Shown: positions 21,460 through 32,934, numbered from the stretch's first letter. The stretch is DNA of 64,000 bases from Adiantum capillus-veneris (GCA_014529385.2 CM043966.1:109474808-109538807), one strand, 5' to 3'. Notes: a model not told the origin generated them from the letters alone. Translations and numbers: made by a program.

Positions 21460-22241
21460 ATGTGCAAGAGTATGTGATCTGAAAGGCTTTTTGTTGGGAC
21501 TACCTTCATCTCTAGCATCGACGATATCCAGTTAGCTTGGTGTGAGCAGTAACATATGTCCAGCCTGGAGGTAGTGCGGGCATACTAGAAACTTGTCTAG
21601 GTGAAACCTGGCATGCTGTTCCATGGGCCAACATTCCATAAGTCGATCATCGCCCACTTTTCGTACAATTTTTGCAATTTAGTCCTTTCTGAGCCAGCCA
21701 ACATACTAGAGGATCTTATTGTATCCTTGCTCTTTTCTACCATGTTGAAGTCGCCAACTAACAACCACTCTCCTTCAATAGGAGTATCTCTAAGCTGCAT
21801 CCATAGTTTAGCTCTATCTTTTGCATTGCAAGGGCCATACACTTTCACAATGGTGAAGGGATGCCCTTCCCATCTGATTATAATTCCCAGGATTCTGTCA
21901 GAGGGGTGGTTTAGAACCAGCTTTGGCTCCAATTCCCTGTCCACAATACTGAGGATTCCACTGAAACCGTTACTTCCTTCTCCATAGAAATCAAGTTTCT
22001 TTCCTAGAGCCTTCTTTTTCTTTCTATGATCCTCCAAGTGGTGTTCTTGGATGGCCCAGCAATTGACTGCATTTTCCTTTTTATCTTCTCTCAGAAAAGG
22101 GTACTCTTCTTTCGGGTCTTCAACCCCTTTACGTTCCAAGATTTTATAGTGAGAGACTCCATCATTAATGAGGGGTTCATTGGGATAGAGGAACAAATTC
22201 TTCAGCATCTGAATTGTGCCACTCCCTCTCTTTGGTCTCAA
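21460..22241 (-). pseudogene. LINE-2 ORF2, endonuclease domain
   Basis: Minus-strand frame of 214 codons (21597-22241) followed by 21273-21518 in another frame. Motifs: NCWAIQEHHLED (the QE catalytic Glu), GIIIRWEGHPFTIVKVYGP, LLVGDFNMVEKSKD (the GDFN motif) and SLSDHILLHIHF (the SDH motif) at about 21480. All match the metal-dependent endonuclease of plant LINEs. The start of ORF2 is not clear; the N-terminal part of this frame appears to be fused with the ORF1 end by a shift. Confidence 0.88.
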
Positions 22242-23147
22242 GAGAATCCGGGGGTTTCAGGTGAGGGGATTTGTTTTCTTGCAGTCCTACAAATGGATTG
22301 TGAAGTGGGATAGTGTACCCCCCTCCTTGCAAGGGGGTGGGGGATGGAGCAGATCCTTTCCCCTCTAGTGTTCTCACGACTTCGAGCACTTTGGAGTCTC
22401 TTGCCACTGCCTTCACCCTTTTTGCTCTTTTCAGACCAAGGAATTCAATAGCTGTCGCCGTTTCATAAATTTCAGGGGAGAAACGGGAGTAATGATTACA
22501 TTATCCTTGCATGAGCCTTCTAGGATTCGTTGCATGGGAATTGATTTCTCCACAATATTTTCCTACATCTTTATATCCATTTTGTCGCGTACCATATTTT
22601 CTTTATCCTTCCTTGCACTTGCCCCTTTGTTACTGCCGCCTTGCTTCTCCACCCCTTCCATCGGGGTTTCCTTGTCACTGGGACCTGGGTTGCCAGAGCT
22701 GCTGTACCATTAGCCTTCACGGGGCAATCCTTGGCAAAGTTCCAAAGTTGTTGCATTTAAAACATGCTCCAAAGTATTTCCCAAAGTTTAGCGGAATAGT
22801 AACAAGCCCAGCTCCAACATTGATTATCATGCTCTTACGTGGCGTTTTAGAAGCTCCCAGCCTATACAAACCCTATTTGAGGTTCTGCCAAACCCTCTCT
22901 TGCTAGGTATAAATAAAGGGGTGCCCAGTTGACTGGCAAGCATCCTGAGAATATCCCATAGCCAGCTAGACATACCCACAAACTCAACCCAGACAGGATT
23001 AAACCCTTGAAGATATTCAGCCGAGTCGAACACTGGCTCCCAAGGCACTACACAAACCGTAGTACTATTAAATGACGAGACCACCTATGGTGGGTGCCAC
23101 GGGGAAGGAAACATGGTGAGAGGAGGTCTACAGAATGAGAGCGAGAT

Positions 23148-23151
<4 letters not shown>

Positions 23152-23206
<55 letters not shown>
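23152..23206. repeat. (GA)n microsatellite within LINE-2 ORF1
   Basis: About 27 GA units inside an interruption of the DUF4283 region. Confidence 0.95.
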
Positions 23207-23208
<2 letters not shown>

Positions 23209-23584
23209 TTGACATAGCTTGAAAAGAGAAAGTACATGCTATGCTTAATTTTTTTTTTCGTGTAAATAACCTAACATATATGTAACCAAACTTTCCATGC
23301 AGACTCAAACTCCAACTAAACTTGCCTGCATGCTATAAAGAGTGTTCCCATAGGCTAAGACACCATTACCAGGCTTGCATACCCAACATTAAATATAAGG
23401 GTCCCTTTGTCAAGGATCGTTACCACATTGGAGGCCTCTTTGAATCTCACTGAGAAAAAACCTTTAGCTAGGTAGAAAGTACTTTCAATTGCTCCTCCAT
23501 GTCCAAGAACTTGCGGACCATGAAGCAATTGAATCATCTCCAACCTGTTCAAGATTCTTTCACTGAACCCAAATATCAGTGTTA

Positions 23585-23589
23585 GCTTA
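23585..23589. repeat. Target-site duplication GCTTA, left copy
   Basis: GCTTA precedes 23590 and follows 28749 (28750-28754). It marks the nested element in LINE-2 ORF1. Confidence 0.88.
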
Positions 23590-23753
23590 TGTAAGAACCC
23601 CAGGAGCTAGAGACCTGGATCCTCCACCCAACCGCCCATACTTATAGGCTCTTAGCCCTAGGATCCTCTGTCTACACTGCTAGCTAGCCCGTGGCCGCGG
23701 TCCGTGATCCCCCTTTAGGGTAGGGCCCTACCCGTAGGACCCGTGTCCTGACA
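23590..23753 (-). repeat. 3' LTR of the Gypsy/LARD-like element
   Basis: On minus it runs from TGTCAGGACAC to GGGTTCTTACA, so it has TG...CA ends. The last 93 bp, U5-like, recur at the other end of the element partly in inverted orientation. Confidence 0.85.
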
Positions 23754-23944
23754 TTACTCCCCCCTTTGGAAGAGTTTTCGTCATCGAAAACACAAGTGGT
23801 GATATCTTCATAAGAACACCAATGTTTTCCACCGTGGCCTCCCTCATGGATCCAATGGTTTGTTGAATCGCAACCCGGTTCATTGGGAGGTTCAATGAAA
23901 TCAAGAATAACATCTGGATTTTCCACATTGTTTTCCCTGTGCAA
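23754..23944 (-). pseudogene. C-terminal tail of a Gypsy-type polyprotein
   Basis: Minus-strand reading ends in CVFDDENSSKGGSNV and continues into the LTR. Plant Gypsy polyproteins commonly end with an acidic stretch followed by GGSNV/EGSDV-like residues directly before the polypurine tract. About 60 codons only, with no integrase motif upstream. Confidence 0.55.
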
Positions 23945-24324
23945 CCGTCTTGGTTAACCGACCCATAACCAACATAATGTGAAGACTCCATTTAAAACTC
24001 ACTTGAGTATGTTAAACGATTTATCCTAACTAAGAGGTGTCTAAATGCATACCCAGGTTTCAGACTTTCTGAAGGTACTTGAATGTGCAATATAACCTCG
24101 GCTCATCTTTCCATGAAAGTACTATGCTGACATACTTATCAGCAGTAACCAAGTCCTTGACTTGCTATGGTTTCTTGCCAGTAGCCAACCCCATCAAAAC
24201 TGATGATTAAGGTTGATAACTTGAGAATAACAGGCAGAGACTAAAACTAGCTGTAACATGACTTTCATCATATGAAGCAAACTCCAAACCAGAGAGGTAA
24301 CCGATCCAGTTGTTTCGCTTCTTG

Positions 24325-24432
24325 CTAATGTATGCACTTATCATATCCTTTAGCATGGTTTACTAACGTATGCACTTTTCATATCCTTTAGCATGGTTTA
24401 GTAACGTATGCACTTTGCATATCCTTTAGCAC
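24325..24432. repeat. 38-bp tandem repeat, about 2.8 copies
   Basis: Units at 24325-24362, 24363-24400 and 24401-24432 share GTATGCACTT and CATATCCTTTAGCA. Located in the noncoding interior of the LARD-like element. Confidence 0.88.
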
Positions 24433-27400
24433 TAAATAGAATGCTTGTAAGCTGCCCATCCTACGCGGGATGAATAACAGCAGTAAGGGTGAGGTACTTC
24501 CCCCAACCATTTACAGACAGTCGCCCACGACTGACGACAGACTATGACTCAATCATTGGGTATCCAGCCATATACTCGATATGGAATGGAGACAACCAAC
24601 TAGGTTGAAAGGAGATTGGAGTTTTAAGCAGCCAATCACGAACACCCATACTCAGCCATCACCTTGTATGGCAGGGTGTAAACTCATACTAAATCTGCAA
24701 GAGAGATTGCCCTGGCAGTGCAAAAAATTGCTGAAACAATAATGTCCATGAATTTGCATGCCGCTCCGAATAAATTTGTATTAAACACTCGGGCCCATAA
24801 CACCTAGTGTGCATGCATTTAACACAAACATATCCGAATCGTAATTCCATGACGAGACTTTCCACCGTTCGTATGTGAAAGTCTTGCAACAAATTTGGAC
24901 CATAATAGAATGTGACAACCCGATCACACCTAGGTACCAACCATGAGACATTCTCAAGAATATAGCATATTTTGCTATATGTAGAAACAACCCTCTGTTA
25001 AGGTGGTTTCACAGCACTTGTAATCACAACAAGTCTGTACTTAGTACCCGACAATTTCTGGCCACTGAAATTGTACCTGATACTGTGTGCTTCGAATGGT
25101 CTAATGAACGGATGCAACCAGCACCTAGGGACTTCGTCGCGACACATCATTAAGAATTGGGCGCCAATGTCAGCCCTAGAGACTCATATTCTCCACATGT
25201 GGAATATGTCTCAAGTAAGGATGTCAGGAAAAGTGACATCCATCAAGTACGAGTTGTACTTGTGTGTGGAGGTAACTGATAACACTCTGCAACAAGAGTG
25301 AGAGGGACCCTCATTATCATGCTCCACACTGGCTAAACCGAACTCGTTGAGTTCCTAGACAATGTTGTATCCCATGTGACAACATGTGCCAAATCGAACC
25401 CTACAAGTAGGTTCGTAACATCATAAGGCAAAAAGGTAGATTGAACACTTGGTCCAAAATACTTTGTGCCGACATGCCCTTGGCATGGCTCTGTAAAATT
25501 CAAGCGTGCTTATACGTCTTGAAAAAAAAACCAAGCAAAGCATTAAAAAAATGGAATAACACCAAATCAATAGATGCGTACCTGTAGATTTGAACGTAAT
25601 GTTCACTTACTCGTATGAAAATGGGGAGGAGCACGTCTCTAACCTGAAAACACAAACAATAGTGCACTGGGAACCATGGGTGTTTCCCTCGCAATCCAAC
25701 CCCTTTGGTTAAAATCTACATAGTCAAACCCTTTGGTAAGACCCTTTGCAGAAACTGCTCAACTAGCAGGTAATAGTAACCAACAGAGTTAACCGTGTAC
25801 GTAATGATTGAAATCAACTTGAAAGTTGAAGTTGGCTTCTACCGCATGGTAGATTGCAGAATTCTTTCCATGAAAGTCTAACTGGGAGAGATCAAACTGT
25901 GATCCTCAATGCTGAAGTTGTGATGTAGCACTCACCTGTCAGGTCTTACCCCAAAACAGTCTATCCATAGACACTCTGTAGTGCTATAGAGAGAGCAGGA
26001 GACCCACACAAGTGAACTACCAATCTCTTATGGACATCCATGCTGTCACAAATGATTGCTGCGTCTATACTCCGTGGTAGAGAGCAGCTGGTGTGATTTT
26101 AAGATTTATCAAAAACTCAACTTGAGTGTCGCACTAAAAACATGTAGGGGAAAAATTGACACTATAAACATCCGTAATGACAAGACTCTTGCTTGTCCAT
26201 TACGGCGATGTATACCTCCTTGGGTATCGCTTGAAAACAATCACCCAAAGGATGCCAATAGTTGGGTCTTACCCTTCTCTCGTCATTGGATCTTAGCCTG
26301 TTTGGCTCATAGCCCTTATGCAAAATAGTGTTCAATCGACGAACCGATGAAGACTAATTTGAGTAGCATCTTAGCCACGTGCTATCTGTGAGTTAGAGCA
26401 CCTTGGCTCAAGCTGACTCACAAGCAGAATATGTAGCAAAAGCTTCTTAGAAGAGTTTCGTTATCCTTGAAGAAATAAGAAAAAGAAGAGAAAAGAAGAG
26501 CATGCTGGGCTGAGGAACTTTCCTTAATTTTGTAGAGTGTGTGCCCAGAAGGTGTGCTCTTAGACATCGTATGCCTAAATTGTAGCTTTTCCTATAAGCA
26601 TTCCACAATCTGTCTGTATAATGCTCTCATCGCAAGAGGGGACAGAAAACACAAGCCACAGCTTGCCCCACTTACCATGTATGAGGTCGTGACTTGGCAA
26701 AAATGACATAATATGGCACTTTGCCTGTAAAATAAGTCACAGATTTAGGTTCTATTTAGTGGTATTGTGCAGTGACTGCAACCATAAATTTAAACAATCC
26801 AGAACTTAGGTTGTTAGTGAACAGAGTGTCTGGTGTGATAGCGGAAGCATACTCTCTGAAGCGGTGGAATTCATGCCACCTGGTTAGCATGCCTTGAATA
26901 CAGATTTTTATGCCCTTGGCGAGAGTGATAGCCTCAAACGCTAGAGGCAAAACTATTAGTGCCTTGCACAATCTAAATTGGTAGGTATGCTATGAGGTGA
27001 GATGCCCTATTTTTCCAGTGTCCCCAACTTGTGTGCCAATGCCCTTGATGCCAAGTCATTGGGCAGGACCTTGGCACAAGGGAGAAGCCTTGCTTCCTAT
27101 AAAATGTCAAAGCACTTTGCATTGCACAAAAGCAGTACTTTCCAATCAACGGTGTAAACATGAAAAAATAAACAAAACTGAACATGGTCTAACCTGATCA
27201 TCGTGCTGTAGACAGTTGTCTTGAGATGTCAAGGAAAACTCGCTCAAATGCAGCTCATAGCCTTGTCTATTGCGCGAGAAAGAATTATCGTGTGTGTCAT
27301 ATACACCGTCATATATCATATATGCATGTCTGATATGTAATGAAATAACCTTGTCAAGCAATTTCAATTCAAATTGGTTAGTGCCATGTGTCGAGCATGT

Positions 27401-28600
27401 TTGCCGGCTTCTAGAAGCAGTGACAAGAAGTCAGCCATGCCGAGCTGTGTGCACCCTTCATGAAGTCGAGTCATAGGGTGTGCCGATCTCCTTGAGATTC
27501 CATGGGCATCATAAGTGAACTGCTACCTTGATCCGTGCCACAGATCAGGGTGGCAGGTACTCATGTTATGCTTGAGTCATGTTGGCACGTCCAGCATTGG
27601 CTCGATGCCAACAAAAGTGTAATGCTGAACACGCCTGTCACAAGTCGTGCTTGTGTTTGGAGTGCCTAAATTGCCCGCACACCTGAAATTGGTTGTCGAA
27701 GCATGGAAAAGCTATTTGCAAATCCGGAGTGACTCAAAACATCCGGCTTAGACGTAGCACGATAATTTTTCAAGACATGTCGTGCATGTCTGATCGTACT
27801 GATGCTATACTTATTCAAATAGGTATTGAATAGATTGATAAATACAATTGAAATTTAAGGCTTACTTCAGAATTTACCGGTATAAACTTGTCGTGTTGAT
27901 GCTCGAGCTTCCATGAACCTTAAACCGAGCATCAACATTGTCTTTGCCTAGTAGCCCTGTTTGGAACCTTTACCCGAGGTTGGCAAGCACAAGTTCCCTT
28001 TCTCAAACAAACACGATGGTATGTGTACCTAAACTTCTTTGCTCGACCATCACATCCCAAACCATTTTTAGGAAGGCGAGCTTTCCAAACTTTGCAGCTG
28101 TTTCGGGTCTGTTGTTTGCTGCATGGCCGATGTATTTTAGTTAGTGATACATGCAAGGTAGTCCAGCATGTCACCTGCCGCCGCTACAGAAGCCCGTGGT
28201 GGACACTGATCCTTAGATGACACAAAAATATGTCCTTTGCCCTAAGGGAAAAGGGCTTTGGGCGCTTAAGTGGGAAAAAAAAAACTCTAGGCCTGGCGAT
28301 GGCGCAGCAGAGTGCCGCGCGAGAGAGAGAAAGAGAATTTTCGCGCGTTCGAGTGCTGCCCGGAGGTCGCCCCTGTGACGTGAACTGTCCCCCAGCCCGT
28401 CCCGCTCAAGATGAGCCCCCTCTGGCTGTGTTTGGTCGTGGTCTCTGTTCCCTCCTCTCTCACCGCAAGCGGCCCTGCACATGAGCCAAGCTGGACTACG
28501 GTGCCTGCTAAGCGGCCATGCCCGCACAGCCAAGCTTCATAATTTTGCTTGCATGAACATGCAAAAAAGGAGAAGTGGAGAGGACCATGCCCTGCCTTCC
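24433..28600. other. Interior of the LARD-like element, no recognisable gene
   Basis: No ORF over about 106 codons and no retroelement motif seen. 28213-28533 is distinctly GC-rich and purine/pyrimidine mixed compared with its surroundings. It lies just inside the primer site, so it would be the transcribed leader. Confidence 0.6.
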
Positions 28601-28606
28601 AAACAT

Positions 28607-28618
28607 AGCTCTGATACG
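28607..28618 (-). other. Primer-binding site of the Gypsy/LARD element
   Basis: On minus, CGTATCAGAGCT lies two bases from the LTR end, matching the Met-tRNA type site TGGTATCAGAGC except near its first bases. It fixes the minus orientation of the element. Confidence 0.8.
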
Positions 28619-28620
28619 AA

Positions 28621-28749
28621 TGTAAGAACCCTAGGAGCTAGAGACCTGGATCCTCCTAGCAGTGTGGACAGGGGATCCTAGGGCTAAGAGCCTATAAGTA
28701 TGGGCGGTTGGGTGGAGGATCCAGGTCTCTAGCTCCTAGGGTTCTTACA
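28621..28749. repeat. Aberrant fold-back terminal repeat (U5-U5)
   Basis: 129 bp starting TGTAAGAACCC and ending GGGTTCTTACA. The outer 36 bp (28621-28656 and 28714-28749) are inverted copies. The part 28657-28749 is the LTR end in plus sense, whereas the LTR at 23590-23753 is in minus sense. Both outer ends of the integrated element are therefore U5-type, and U3 is missing here. Confidence 0.85.
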
Positions 28750-28942
28750 GCTTAGCTTGCCTAGTTAACTTTTTTTTGATAAGTGTTTGTGGAATTGCCA
28801 CAGTAATAGCCTCGGCAACCTCCACTGCTATGGCAAAGGCTTTTTTAAGCGCAAAAGGCCTCATCTGCCAGCCTGTCTTCTACCAGCCCGCTTTCATTTG
28901 CTTGAGAGCAAGTTCTTTTATTGTTGTTAGGGCCGGACTCAA

Positions 28943-29359
28943 TCATTTTGTTGACTTCCTTGAGCTCTTGCTCGAGTCTAGCTCTTGCATTCTGCAGTTT
29001 TTCAATATTTGCTTTGCTTGACAACCCTTCTGATGTACCTTTTCCATAGTCCTTAGAGTCGCGGGCCCCTTAAGTATGCTAGCAAATGAAATGCCAGGCC
29101 TACGAGCTGCTGATGCACTTGTTGCCTTACTTTCATTCGTATAGATGGGACCTTGAGGAACCCCGGATTTGAGGGTTAATACCTCAAGTTTAGACCCTTG
29201 AGCTGATCCCATTTTCTCTCTTGTTTCTCTAGAGTTTACTTTTTCAATCGAAACAGCTTTGTCATTTTCCATGGTTGGAGCTCTTGGTGAATTGGGGTGC
29301 GACATTTCCGCATCATACAGCTGTCTTGAGACCGACCCATCTCCTACTTCCATCAGCAC
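28943..29359 (-). pseudogene. LINE-2 ORF1, N-terminal part
   Basis: A 138-codon minus-strand frame of hydrophilic composition with GISFASILKGP, resembling the SFA/SWADI-(V/L)-KG box that precedes DUF4283 in plant LINE ORF1. The start ATG at 29359 is the first of the frame. After about 28943 the frame meets a stop, and 200 bp later the nested element begins. Confidence 0.7.
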
Positions 29360-29789
29360 GACTAACTCTCTGTCGGGTATCTTTTATGCCGCTAACCTAT
29401 GTGAGAATTTGACAATGTCTTCATCTACGATCAGAGTGTTGATTTCCATTACCAAGTAGCAGAGAACAACTTGGTGGCAAGAGGACAAAAGGTTGAGAGG
29501 GAGAGAGCCTTTAAAAAAGCTTTGAGGCTATGGTATGGAGGAGGTAAGATGTGAGAGGGAAGCCTCAAGGAAACAGGGCGATTATTTAATCATGCGATTA
29601 TTTTCAAAGGCAAAGGTAAACGATTATTTTCAAAGGCGATTCCCAACACGATTATTAACTTGGTTAAATCGCGATTATTAAGACAAATAGCTGAATGCTA
29701 GCCTGAAAAAGGTTGAAGGGAGGTGGGCGCTTTGGTTGCAGGCGAGATACCCAAGGGCAAAGACGTGCTTTCAGGTGCAGGTCTCCAAT

Positions 29790-29930
29790 ATGGCAGGCGT
29801 GCTGCAGCAAATGGTGCGCAAGGCCGTAGAGGTGGTCATGAGGCAGAGTCGGCCAGTAGCTTACATGCTGCTCAACTTCATCATCCTCTATGTGCTGCTC
29901 ATGGGGGGCTTGCTCTCAAGCCACAAGTAG
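29790..29930 (+). CDS. 46-codon ORF, predicted single-span membrane peptide
   Basis: ATG at 29790, TAG at 29928-29930. An amphipathic basic first half (LQQMVRKAVEVVMRQSR) is followed by a strongly hydrophobic helix VAYMLLNFIILYVLLMGGLL and the end SSHK. Composition and codon choice are GC-richer than the surrounding sequence. I do not recognise the family. It lies inside the LINE-2 insertion (between ORF1 and the right target duplication) but on the opposite strand to LINE-2. It may be a captured piece of a host gene or a chance ORF. No splice or promoter evidence. Confidence 0.35.
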   Translation: MAGVLQQMVRKAVEVVMRQSRPVAYMLLNFIILYVLLMGGLLSSHK

Positions 29931-29948
29931 AAGTTCAAGGGTGTGCAC

Positions 29949-29970
29949 TCTCTCTCTCTCTCTCTCTCTC
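29949..29970. repeat. (CT)11 microsatellite at the LINE-2 5' end
   Basis: Short CT run just before the right LINE-2 target duplication. Confidence 0.9.
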
Positions 29971-29986
29971 ACACTCTTGAGTTGTT

Positions 29987-30340
29987 CCCTATAGTACATT
30001 ATTAACATGTGGGATTCCATCTAGGGGGGGTTTTCTTTCCATTTCAAATTTAAGTAGTACTCTTGTTCTTACTCCCTCTCCTCTAAAATTATAAAGAGGC
30101 ATATATATTTGGAGTATGGTTTGTTTTAATGGTGAAAGTATGGCCGGTCGCCTTCGGCGGCCTCTCTTTCTCTTTCTCTCTCCCTCTTATTGTGTGCACG
30201 GAGGCTTCTTTAAGTTTTGGAGTTTAGCCTTCATGTCACAAATTTCGACATGTGTAAAAGGCTCCCCCTTCAACCATATTATATTAGTTTAGATTTCTTT
30301 GGTCACCCACACAAAATGTAAAAAACCCATGTGCATCCTT
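29987..30340. repeat. Right half of the repeat split by LINE-2
   Basis: Starts with the second 14-bp target copy and matches about 50040-50235 (GGGATTCCATCTAGGGGGG, CTCTTGTTCTTACTCC, CCCACACAAAATGTAAAAAAC). It contains about 150 bp at 30146-30300 absent from the other copy. Confidence 0.87.
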
Positions 30341-32930
30341 AATCATTTGATGAGTTTGGTTGGTCGTCTCTGTCCTTGTTTTGTACATGGGAGCAATAGG
30401 ATTAGCAGCATTTTACTAGAAGTGTCGTTAGGATTGTATCTTAGTCCACACATAGGCTAGGTGGTGCTCCTATTTTAGTTTGTGGTTGCTTGGGCGGTCA
30501 TTTTTGAGTGTTTCTTGTGAGATTGAAGCTTGTTTAGGGTGTAGAGGCCACCCTACACAATTTTCCCCTCACATAAGTGGTGTCTCCACCCACTGAGGAT
30601 CAAACTCAAGATCTTCAGTTTACAAATTTGTTTTCCCATGTTTATCATTTGCAAGAAAGGTTTAATCTTATGGTCTTTTCTTCAAAGAGGAGCTAAAGTT
30701 TGAGTTGGTCGTGATGCATCTCTTGTTTTGTTTTACAGTTTTTGCTTTTTCTAAAAGAAGGAAAGAATGCAAAAAAACACATTCTTTGCAAATAATCACG
30801 GGTTTTATTTAGCGCTTGAAAACAGAAAGTTATTAAAAAAAAAAAAAGGAAAGAAGGCAAAAAAAAATCTTTGAAATAATCATGGGTTTTATTTAGCGCT
30901 TGAAAACAGAAAGTTTATATTTTTTTAAAAGAAAACCTAGGCAAGGGGAATCAATGAGCGGTAAACCGCCACCAATAAACGAGAGTCATAATCAGCAACA
31001 TGGCATTCAATTTCATCTATATGTGAGCTATGAAATTATATTCCAAGAGCGTATTGTATCTTTGTTTGGGGCCCAAAGATTTTAAAAATCCTAAATTCTC
31101 CTCACCCATTCATTCTTCCTCTCATAAACTATGAAAGGTCATGCAATATTTACGTCTTTATTTTACTCTAATGCGATGGCAAATTTCATTTTAGATGGAT
31201 GACCTATTCGACTACAGAACCAACCTTCCCGGGGACCTTCAGAGAATAGTAATCAACCACTAGTATGTGATCCGCGTGTTGCTGCGGCAAAGAAAAACAT
31301 GGATTCATTTATTTCATTTATTTTCTCCTCTCGAAGGAAACATCTATGATGTTGCAATATGCATGTTGCACATGTATTGCACATAGAATAGCATAAAGCA
31401 CAACAGAGTCATGCCATATGAGACACACCATTAGGGTGCACGGATACACACACTATCTTATACACCCCCTCTTTTTTTGGCCCTACCTATTCATGCTTCC
31501 TTATCCCTTGTGTGCTACCTTGCCTTGGCTTCCTTCTATTTCATGCCACACCGAGCACAACCCCACTCCAACCACACTTCAATGTCTCGCCCACACCTTG
31601 TGTGATGATAGAGCATACATGATGCCAATCTTTCCCTTACATAGCTCTTACATCATGATAGTGCATACATGATGCCAACCCTCCCCGTATATAGATCTTG
31701 TGTTCATCATTACCAAGGCTAGTTTGTTGGCGCACCTATATTACTGCCATTTGGTTTTGTGGAGTAGTACCATGAATAACACTAACTTGCCTACCAATCA
31801 ATCTATTACCATCATGTTGTCGCTAATAAAACTCTCCTTCCTCTCCACCGTGCACACAAACTTTCTCGATGCTACATAGCATTACCGAGCGACCACATGG
31901 CTATAACCATCTTGCATAGTCTCAATCTTCATTGCTACATTGCAATGTCTACTATAGTTTGCTAACAGTTTCAAATCATATAGCATGCTCTAACATTTCT
32001 CTGTTTAGAATGATAGTTTTTTTAAAAATGCTAAATTTTTTCCCCACATTTTTGCCGGTAAAGAGAAAGAGCAAATCATACAGCTTTGATGGATAAATCA
32101 AAAAGAGGGGAAGATTGATATGTTATATATACTTGTTTGTATGTGTACGTGTGAATAAGAAGAAAAAAAATGGAATAATCCTTCTATGACTCAAGTGAGT
32201 ATGTTGGTTATCTTAGTTCCCTTTGACTTACAGGGCTTCAGTTCACAAATTGGGATAGATATCTGAGGTCTCTTCAGATTGTTCCTTCCGTGTTTAAAAT
32301 TCTCTTCTCTTCTCTTTTTATTTTCTCTCTTATGGGTGGTTGAATTGCAACCTTGCACAAAAAGCTAAGATTTTGTCCCTAGTTCTTCTATCTATGGCAC
32401 TTGACTATACAACTTATTTGGTGCAGACGGGCTACAAGATGGGAGAAGCTTCCCTCTTTCTTATATTTATCACGAAGAATTTTGTCTTAGCTTTCTCTAA
32501 CAAATTAAATCTTGGGCAATCTTTGATTTCACCATGCCTCTAGCAATAAGCTTTGGATATCACTATATGTTATTGATATTGTTCTTTCATGTTGAATGCT
32601 GACCTTACCTTGTACTCGCATTGATAAGAACTTTGTGGATAACTTTAGGAGTACCATTATGTTCCTCCTCAATGATCAATTAGGAACTTCCCCTATATTA
32701 TGCAACTTACTAAAGTAAGGCACAAATGCAGAACACGTGTTTTGTGTAGTTATATACACAAATATCTTTGATGCTTCCATCCTAAACATCAAGGTTGAGA
32801 ATCTCGTAGGATCATTCAAAACTTCTCATTTCCTCCACTACTCCATTTGCAAATATGGAGGAGCTTCAGCTGATATGATAAGTTTTGGTGATCTATGGCA
32901 CGTGACATAAAAGTCATCTCTCTCTCTATC
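30341..32930. other. Unassigned AT-rich stretch
   Basis: No gene or element recognised. It contains an imperfect tandem duplication (about 30762-30835 and 30850-30915, sharing GGGTTTTATTTAGCGCTTG) and a repeated CATACATGATGCCAA near 31614 and 31664. Confidence 0.5.
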
Positions 32931-32934
32931 TCTC

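Larger units (their letters stand above)
22242..23589 (-). pseudogene. LINE-2 ORF1, DUF4283 and zinc knuckle part
   Basis: Minus strand. From right to left: FSVRFKEASNVVTILDKGT (23355-23552, first half of DUF4283), a (GA)n-bearing stretch of about 270 bp (23085-23354) that interrupts it, then YLQGFNPVWVEFVGMSSWLW (22827-23084, second half). A degraded knuckle CFKCNNFG ... FAKDCP follows near 22720-22770; its His is lost and a frameshift lies inside. A basic tail continues to about 22240. It would be the RNA-binding protein of the LINE. The N-terminal section lies beyond the nested element at 28943-29359. Confidence 0.82.
23590..28749 (-). mobile_element. Gypsy/LARD-like LTR element with fold-back end
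   Basis: 5160 bp with GCTTA duplications. On minus: the left end is a 164-bp 3' LTR (23590-23753) preceded in sense by the purine tract AAAGGGGGGAGTAA. The right end has a Met-type primer site (28607-28618) next to an aberrant 129-bp LTR. The only coding-like sequence is a short C-terminal pol-like tail (23754-23944) of the sort found at the end of Gypsy polyproteins (FDDENSSKGGSNV). The remaining 4.2 kb shows no gag or pol motifs, as in large retrotransposon derivatives (LARDs). The family assignment is inferred from the tail and tract. Confidence 0.78.
18113..29986 (-). mobile_element. LINE-2 (minus strand) with a nested Gypsy/LARD element
   Basis: Non-LTR retrotransposon inserted in an older repeat. 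The 3' end is at left: a T9 run at 18114-18122, the complement of a poly(A) tail. Reading on the minus strand from right to left: ORF1 N-terminus (28943-29359), nested element (23590-28749), ORF1 DUF4283 and knuckle (about 22240-23552), endonuclease (about 21460-22241), RT (about 19222-20870) and C-terminal zinc region (about 18417-18740). Without the nested element the length is about 6.7 kb, normal for a complete plant LINE. All ORFs carry stops or frameshifts. Confidence 0.9.

Noticed and set aside
28213-28533. 106-codon GC-rich minus-strand ORF (and 84-codon plus ORF) in the LARD-like element
   Set aside because: Both strands are open because of base composition; no motif, and the location is the element leader.
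30540-30620. Possible tRNA-derived SINE (GAGGATCAAACTC resembling a B box)
   Set aside because: No convincing A box at the right distance, no tail and no target duplications.
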